Below, one piece after another: positions 57,641 to 64,000 of a stretch of 64,000 bases of DNA (within the stretch, counting starts at the first letter, position 1; every line of letters starts with the position of its first letter). This DNA comes from Tenodera sinensis. Taxonomy: Eukaryota; Arthropoda; Insecta; Mantodea; Mantidae. The position numbers were made by a program, and so were the translations under genes. Under the pieces are notes generated by a model, which made no database searches, was not told the origin of the DNA, and saw only the letters and a program-made list of their open reading frames with translations. The stretch covers positions 275,835,888-275,899,887 of the forward strand of contig CM060964.1 of NCBI GenBank assembly GCA_030765045.1. The letters run 5' to 3'.

Positions 57641-58619
57641 AAATGACTGCAACACAGCGGCGTTTATGTTTGTGTGAACTGGAATACTATTAGATCTATT
57701 ACCCTTTAAAGCTTAAAGTGACTAAAAACAGTTTATAGTTTAAGGTACCTATGCAGAATCAGATAAAAATAAATTATCAAAATATGTATTTGTGTTGTTT
57801 TAGTATGAAGTAGACTTTCATTAATATTCTCCTAGCGAACAGAAAATGTTTAGAAATACACAGAAAGTCATTCAAAAAGCTCTAACTCCGTCTAACGAAG
57901 GAATTATTTCAATAGACGTGCCGGCGAAAGCAATTTATGTACCTAGGAATGTCATGCAAATATCTTGTCTCTCTGACTCGCTTTCTAAGTAAATTTAAAA
58001 CTTCGTAACAAGAAAATATTCAAATGCGAAACAGGGGGAGAAAGAAGGAAAGTTTTCTTCCTTGAGGATATCAAAGGAGCAAGAAAACTGTGGTCTCGTG
58101 GATCTCATGAAAGTACATAAACTCACGAAAGGGCCCATAAAAGTGAAGAAGGAGAAGAAGGGGATGTTCTTGATACGATTACTAGGAGCCCATAAAATGT
58201 TGTTTCTTCTTATCTGGTAAAAAAGGTATTCACACGATATGTTCCTTCATAAAATGAAAAGCAGAATTTTTGACTGTTCTATTGCGTGCATCGGCTTTCA
58301 AACTCTCCGCTTCACAGTAAGAGAATTGAAATGGCATGTTTTCTTGTTGTTTCACAAGGTACAAATATTGCACTAATCTCTACCACGCGACTATTTAGAG
58401 GAAATGTTTTAGCCATTTTGTACATTTCTCTGGTGACCGAAAAACTTAATGGTTTTCCATATCTCATATTATTCCAAAGAAAACTTCACATGAAAGTTAT
58501 ATTTACGCTAAATATTATTCATAATGTAGAGATTTTCTAGAAAATAAATAGCTACCTATCCTTTCTTATAATGTGTATAAATTATTAGATCTTAGCTCAA
58601 CATTATAGAACCACATTTA
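57641..58619. other. No recognisable gene
   Basis: An 84-codon frame at 58286-58540 has no recognisable domain. Confidence 0.45.
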
Positions 58620-59490
58620 TTACTTTCTCTACTGGTAAGTAGGGGAAGTATTGTATTCCACCCAAAAATTCGATGTCGAGATTTCACCGGAAATATATGT
58701 TTTGAGACCCCCTGAATCCCCCCCCCCAAAAAAAAAGCATTTTTAGAAAAAGGTCCGTGTGTGTGTCTGTGTCAGTCTGTCAGTCTGTGGACAGCATAGC
58801 TCAATAACGAAAAGTCGGTTAAAAACCAAAGTTAGTATTTAAGTTTAATGTCTTTCAAGGATGCGACACGAAGATTTTGAAGAAAATAGCCCCACCCTAA
58901 ACTACCCTTTACGTAGAAAATTTTTCGAAAATTTTGATTTTCTTGAAAATGGCTCTAACGATTTTTATTAAAATGTCATCTGTTTGAGATATTTTTATGA
59001 CAAATGAAATGTATATCTTGAATTTTCTGGCTATAGCCCCTGTAGTCGTATTTACTCTGGACGACTTTTGCATAACTGGTAAACCGTTAGAGATAGACCA
59101 AATTATACCATACAAAAAATGTAGATCTTGTTAAAATACACAATTTATGTCCCCATAAGTTTTCTTGTAGGGTGTACCATTTCGGAGCTATTCCTTGTTA
59201 TGTGTGTGAGTTTCGGAAAACTTAGAACTTTCGTGAAATGGATCATCGTTGTTCATTTTTTTATATGTTAAGTGTGCAAAGACAACAGAATCTCAAAGCT
59301 TTAAAACATTTGACTATCGCACAAAGCCTACTGTATTCTAACATTCCCCTTGCACCTACAAGGAAATAAGCAATAAGTTGTACAAATGTGTATCTCAACT
59401 AACACGAAGAAGATATAGGAATAAGAGTTTGTAGGAATGGTTAGTACAAAAGTAGGGAAAGTCATGTGAGTGTAACACATCAGATTTTTT
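58620..59490 (-). repeat. HX repeat copy 13, full length
   Basis: Used as reference. Hairpin end (minus) CTACTTACCAGTAG then AGTAGAGAAAGT; 5' end TCTGATGTGTTACACTCAC. A C/A homopolymer pair (58719-58738) and a short GTGTGTGTGTCTGTGTCAG slot (58755-58790) mark the variable region. Confidence 0.93.
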
Positions 59491-59593
59491 TTTTTATTAT
59501 TGTTTCATTGATGTACTCCCGTTTAACTTCTGTGGATATATCGGAGGCTTTGACTTTAGAAGTAACTAACTCGGTGACTGCAGGTTCTTAACT

Positions 59594-59765
59594 TGGTTTT
59601 TGCAAATTTTCACTAACAAACACACTCATATGCACTCCCATATTTATACATTCAGACTCCGTGGAGGATAGGAAATGATTCTAGTTAAAAAAATAAATAA
59701 ATCTTCTCTCACCACTGCCTGGAATTGAACCCAGAACTTATGGGTTGAGAGATCGTGGTTCTTCT
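59594..59765 (-). repeat. SINE-4, copy 2 (diverged)
   Basis: On the minus strand, a B-box-like GGGTTCAATTCCAGG followed by a body with GGGAGTGCATATGAGTGTG, matching 41636-41796 in order. The A-box region is degraded. Confidence 0.5.
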
Positions 59766-59994
59766 TGAAAAGTTAGTTCAGATTTCAAACATTCAGCTTT
59801 CCAGCTCACCGCCTACATACTGCTATGTTTAAAGAACAAAATTATCACAGTTCATCTAGTAGAATGCAGGGACTAAGCATGTGATAAGATAATGCATCAT
59901 TGTAACACTTCATTGTTTGAATAGGCACATCCATACTTTTTAACCTAAAATTAATATATGGGCTGTAGTTTTTAAGATACATGATACAACGTGC

Positions 59995-60170
59995 CCGCGG
60001 GAACGGCATAACTCAAAACCGAAAAGGCGGTTAATAGCCAAACTTGTTATTTAAATTCAAAATGCTCCTATCTTAAACCAGCTTTTACTTGAAACTTCTG
60101 TTGAAAAGGTTGATTTTCTAAATAAAATAAAAGGTTTCTAACGGTTTTGATTAAATTACCATACTAAGGT
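59995..60170 (-). repeat. HX repeat fragment
   Basis: Contains GGCATAACTCAAAACCGAAA and TAACGGTTTTGATTAAATTACC. It stops shortly before the mariner-like element at 60229. Confidence 0.6.
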
Positions 60171-60228
60171 GTTGAAATTCACCTCAAACTAATTTTCGAT
60201 CGAGTTTTGAAACAATATTCCTCATATA

Positions 60229-60895
60229 CAGGGTGGAAGGGAACTCCTCACATTAATTTAAACCAGTGGTAGATCTCGGTATTTGGAACACATTTTGTAT
60301 CTTTCGTTTTTGTCTCTGACCATTTCGTACGGAGATCATTTTGTCGAAAACAAATTGCCGACACTACCGATTGTGTGCGTGTCATTTTCACTGTTCAGTA
60401 CATAAACAAACACTACTGCTACCACGCGTCTCGTGAACGTCTCCATCTATGTTTACTGTACGAACCTAGGCTAACCACAACTGTTAGCTGCCAAAACATT
60501 AAAGTGGAAGGGAGAGTGCTGGACCTGTGTACATGCGGAAATCAGGTCAATGCTCTGACCAACCTCAACGCAACGTTGTCGACAAAGGCGTCTGAAAAAG
60601 GCGCTCGAAGCTTTCCTTCACGTCTTTTAAGTGATTAGTTATTTCGAAATCCTGTGTGATGTCCCATAATTACTACCGAAGCTATGTCAGAAATAATTTA
60701 TCCTACGCATCTTACAAGTAACAAACTGTTATCTTCGTACATTCCTGTGGAGTTAACGTATCCAATTTGGAACAAAAACTATTTATTTTTTCGAAATCGG
60801 CTGATCAAAGAACAAAATGCCATTATACTTTTTTGTTTGTAATGCTTCTATGAAGCACATATTAGAATGGATGTAATGACTCCCCTTCCACCTTT
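60229..60895 (-). mobile_element. Mariner-like MITE, inverted copy of 25383-26033
   Basis: TIRs CAGGGTGGAAGGGAAC... and ...CTCCCCTTCCACCTT bound a 0.66-kb interior that is the reverse complement of 25383-26033, including GGTAGATCTCGGTATTTGG and GACGTGAAGGAA. TA-rich flanks. The plus-strand 87-codon frame is element sequence. Confidence 0.88.
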
Positions 60896-61751
60896 ATATT
60901 AACAGTATACACAGGTGTTGATGAAGTACACCAAAATAACCTGAGAGATTGTAGAAGTGACTAATATAAGTAATTTTAGATAGGCAATGTATGGTCTGCG
61001 ACTAAACATAACGCAGTTATATGGTGTTAAACATAATATCAGATGCTTAAGTCAATGTTAAAGCAAAGCCGTGTGAAAAATTGTTTTAGGATGTCTTTAA
61101 AAATGCTGCCCGAGTATACAAATATCGATTTTCAGCAACTCGTTATCAGCATTCTCAAGATTTAATGGCATAAAAATCTCTCAAATTTCGAACTAATCAC
61201 TTGATAATGCGAAAGTGAACAACGATTAGCTGCGTTGTGAAGCGTGCCTTAGAGACGCTCAGTGGATTGCTCTTGTGGCTTAATTTGTAACGTCAAAGGC
61301 TATGGTTTCAAAGAGCTTGGGTTCGTTTCCTGTCATGCAGTTACTATTTTTGCTTTCTTCTTTTATTCCATATGAAGAAAAGCGTTAACACTATTATCAT
61401 TTCCTTATTCGGCTCACACCAGAAGTCTTTAATAGACTACGACAATCGTTCTTACGTCGCTGTCAATTTTGCCATGAAAATTCAGGTCAGAGTTTCGACT
61501 TCCTACAAAACTAACGTAAAGTCTTAGATGTGTTATGCTTTTACTCTTTTCTTACTCTTTAAACTACTTTCCATTCTGGAGTGCAGCATATGAACGTATT
61601 AAAAAGGTTTCAACTTTTTGTTAGCAAGAATTGTAAATAATTCTAATGTCATGTTGAAATAAAACCGCAAACATTAAAATATAATATAAAATCTACATCA
61701 AAACAGCATTAATACGCTCTGCTCAAAATAGATAAACGAAAGAAGCAAAAT
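60896..61751. other. No gene; weak tRNA-like segment
   Basis: 61240-61325 has an A-box-like GCTCTTGTGGCTTAATT and a weak B box (GGGTTCGTTTCC) and may be a SINE relic. Nothing else recognised. Confidence 0.35.
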
Positions 61752-61846
61752 AAAAAAAAAAAAGAAGAAGAAGAAGAAGAAGAAGAAGAAGAAGAAGAAG
61801 AAGAAGAAGAAGAAGAAGAAGAAGAAGCAGCAGAAGAAGAGGAAGA
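61752..61846. repeat. (A)n(GAA)n purine tract
   Basis: An A run is followed by about 27 GAA/AAG repeats with two CAG interruptions near the end: a long homopurine, triplex-capable strand. Confidence 0.96.
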
Positions 61847-62089
61847 GCTCGAAAACAATGACAACCTTATCTTCGAATGCTTAATATATTAAGCATTGCA
61901 CCAGAGAGGTACGCTCTAAAACGTATTTCTTTTGGTGTGTTGCGCTCTCGAATGGTTGATAGTAGCCAGTGGCGTACTGGCACTTTAGACACTTATAGCC
62001 GTAACTTCGAAATTTGAATAAATAGGTCATGATTCTCCTAACTCAAATTACTTGCTTAAGACATCAATACTCTCTGAAAACATTTCAGT

Positions 62090-62580
62090 GTAATTCATTA
62101 ACACTTGCAGGTATATATGGTAGTAGGCTCTAAAGTGCTGTTTATTCTGAACGACTTGCATAACTGGTAAACCATAGGAGGGAAACAAACGTTTAATACA
62201 CGAACAATGTAGATCTTGTTAAAGCGCACAATTTGTCTTTTTTTTTTTTTCTTTGTGGAGTTAACTTTTTCCGAGATGTTCCTTGTTATTCATTTGAACC
62301 TTGCAACACTTTTCTTAAATTGAAAGTCGTTATTGACCTATTCCTCCTGGTTATGCAAATAGAACGTAATTTCAAAGCCATCACATAACGCCAAGCTTTA
62401 AAGAGATTTTTACTATCGCTTAAGCTTTATTCTGATTGTGGCTACAAGGAAATATGTAATAAAATCATTTCTACAAATATCTGTGTCGATTAACCTGAAA
62501 TAAATAGAAGAGTGGGTGTTTGTAGGACCATTTTGTATAAGAGTTAGCAGAAAAGGTCATGTGAGTGCAACACATCAATT
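62090..62580 (-). repeat. HX repeat copy 14 (5' half)
   Basis: From a middle block (ACGACTTGCATAACTGGTAA) to the 5' end GTCATGTGAGTGCAACACAT at about 62575. The hairpin half is missing. Confidence 0.8.
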
Positions 62581-62584
62581 TTCT

Positions 62585-63799
62585 ATTAATTTAGTTTTAA
62601 TTCGTTGTCCTTTGAGTCTAAGAAATTAACCCAGATAATACCTATGGTCGTATAATCATTAATGAACTATAGTGCAGGCTATTTTATTTAGTTGATGTTA
62701 ATTCTTTCTGAAGTACGCCGAGACCACCACACACCATTTCCAAGTGACCTTAAAATCTTAGTTAATATAATTTATTTATAACTTTCATGTCCAGAAATAT
62801 GCGATCTCAGTCGAAACCAATAGAAGAAGACTGTTATGAAGTTTGTGACTTATACTGTCATTTTCTAACACTGAGAGAGCCATTCAGTCACTTACAATTC
62901 TGAGGTTCTGAGGTTTTAAATTCAAATCTAGCATTGTACTAGTTAAGTTCGGTTATCCCCTCGAAAGTTTTCTGAGTATTTTAGCTTGGTTTAAGTTATA
63001 TATGGCAATTAAACATTATTTGTCAAATATACGTGCCAAATTTTACTCTTTTAAAGCCTGTTTAAAGCCTACCCATTTTCCAACGCCATTCTTTTATATT
63101 AATTTTGGCATTAGGTCTATATGATAATCGTGATGTTCTTTAAATAGATGCTTTAATCAGGCAACACGTGTAGTCTCTTAAAAGTGCTTCTTTACTGTGT
63201 AATCTACATCTATTTGAATACGTAAAGGAACTACCAGTAGTGAATGAAGACGGATCCAGGTCAAATCAGGAACTCAGAGGTTACATAATTTGAAAGAAAT
63301 TAGGGGAACTGTTTCCCTTGGTACATTACGTCATTCCAGAAATCCTCTGGCTAACGAAAAGTCAAGCTGCGGCGCGAATCGAAGTTACGTAGTAATGGTA
63401 GTCTGATACATGGCTAACATTATGTACCATCAAGATAAAACTGTATCTTTTGTATGAATTCAATGAGAAATTTGTTTAGTTGTTTAGAACATGGATGTAT
63501 TAGGCGATTGTGGTTTTACTTCATTGAACCATGATCAGACTAGGAGAATTACGTCACTGCAGGTTGCGCCGTAGACTGTCTTTCGTTAGCCACGAGAAAT
63601 CCTTACTTACCCGCAAAGATGAAATGTGTCTATGCTAAACGGACCCATGGCCTCTGACAGAAATAAACAAAAGTTTGTTTTTCAGCTGAGATATAAAAAA
63701 GTGAATATATTAAAATACTGTAAACGCCCTTTCTTACTGCGTGCGGTGCTACAGGTGGCGGACACTGATTGTACATTATATGATATTAATTGGGAAGAA
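62585..63799. other. No recognisable gene
   Basis: AT-rich; nothing recognised. Confidence 0.45.
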
Positions 63800-63983
63800 A
63801 TTATTAGCAGGCCCAAGTTTAGGTTACCTCCCGGCATTTACCAATATAAGGGATGGGGACATTTTGGGAAAAACTTCAGTCAGGGCAGGAAGGACGGTTC
63901 CTGGGGGATTTGAATCACGGACCTCTCATTCACGAGTCAATCGCTTAACGAGCTCGGCCACAGGGGTCAGTGTGACCAAGTAG
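63800..63983 (-). repeat. tRNA-derived SINE
   Basis: On the minus strand, CTGTGGCCGAGCTCGTTAAG and CCGTGATTCAAATCCCCC at tRNA spacing, then a GC-rich body reaching about 63800. The 80-95-codon plus-strand frames here are SINE sequence. Confidence 0.55.
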
Positions 63984-64000
63984 AGAACATGATTGTGCTT

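Noticed and set aside
58719..58738. C/A homopolymer pair as a regulatory site
   Set aside because: It is the variable low-complexity region of an HX copy; other copies have different sequence there.

Overview
The window looks like non-genic, repeat-dense nuclear DNA from an animal with a large genome, most probably an arthropod and likely an insect. The evidence is AT-rich intergenic sequence, long TTA/AAT, TG/CA and GAA microsatellites, many tRNA-derived SINEs with clean target-site duplications, Jockey-clade LINEs, mariner-like and hAT-like DNA transposons, and no multi-exon host gene I can recognise. The species cannot be fixed from sequence alone. There is no sign of bacterial operons, rRNA or CRISPR, and no tRNA I would call functional.

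Layout. From 1 to 9.9 kb lie a TIR-bounded non-autonomous element with a perfect terminal palindrome (145-206, 183-1699), a hAT-like end, a large inverted repeat (3668-5075), two diverged direct-repeat blocks and several SINEs. From 9.9 to 18.7 kb, all on the minus strand, three non-LTR retrotransposon units stand head to tail. Unit A is a decayed, near-complete Jockey-clade LINE (gag plus endonuclease/RT). Unit B is a gag-only element with one intact ORF of about 625 codons, a poly(A) tail and 11-bp flanking direct repeats. Unit C is a 5'-truncated relative of B that begins in a 61-bp-arm perfect palindrome. From 18.7 to 30.5 kb come a second Jockey fragment, a possible Penelope-type hammerhead relic, SINEs, a 1.4-kb hAT-like element and a nested mariner-like composite. 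From 30.5 to 41 kb there is an unexplained exon-like ORF, a 519-bp promoter/LTR-like cassette with a perfect four-site heat-shock element, and long triplet repeats. From 41 to 64 kb the DNA is dominated by one abundant repeat family, here called HX.

HX (about 0.87-0.96 kb, about 16 full or partial copies in both orientations) has a constant architecture: a 5' end TCTGATGTGTTGCACTCAC, 12-bp subterminal inverted repeats (ACTTTCTCTACT / AGTAGAGAAAGT), a small 3' hairpin, and a CA/TG or GA microsatellite at the same internal place in most copies. This resembles Helentron-associated (HINE/DINE-1-like) elements, an inference from architecture only. HX strand below means 5' end to hairpin end.

The two most unusual items are unit B with its relative C (an ORF1-only retroelement family with a 29-residue N-terminal minisatellite and a conserved C-terminal C-x3-C-x4-C motif) and the HX family as a microsatellite-carrying element. 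Nesting gives a partial history: unit B inserted at a unit C/unit A junction; a mariner-like element and SINEs inserted into older HX copies.
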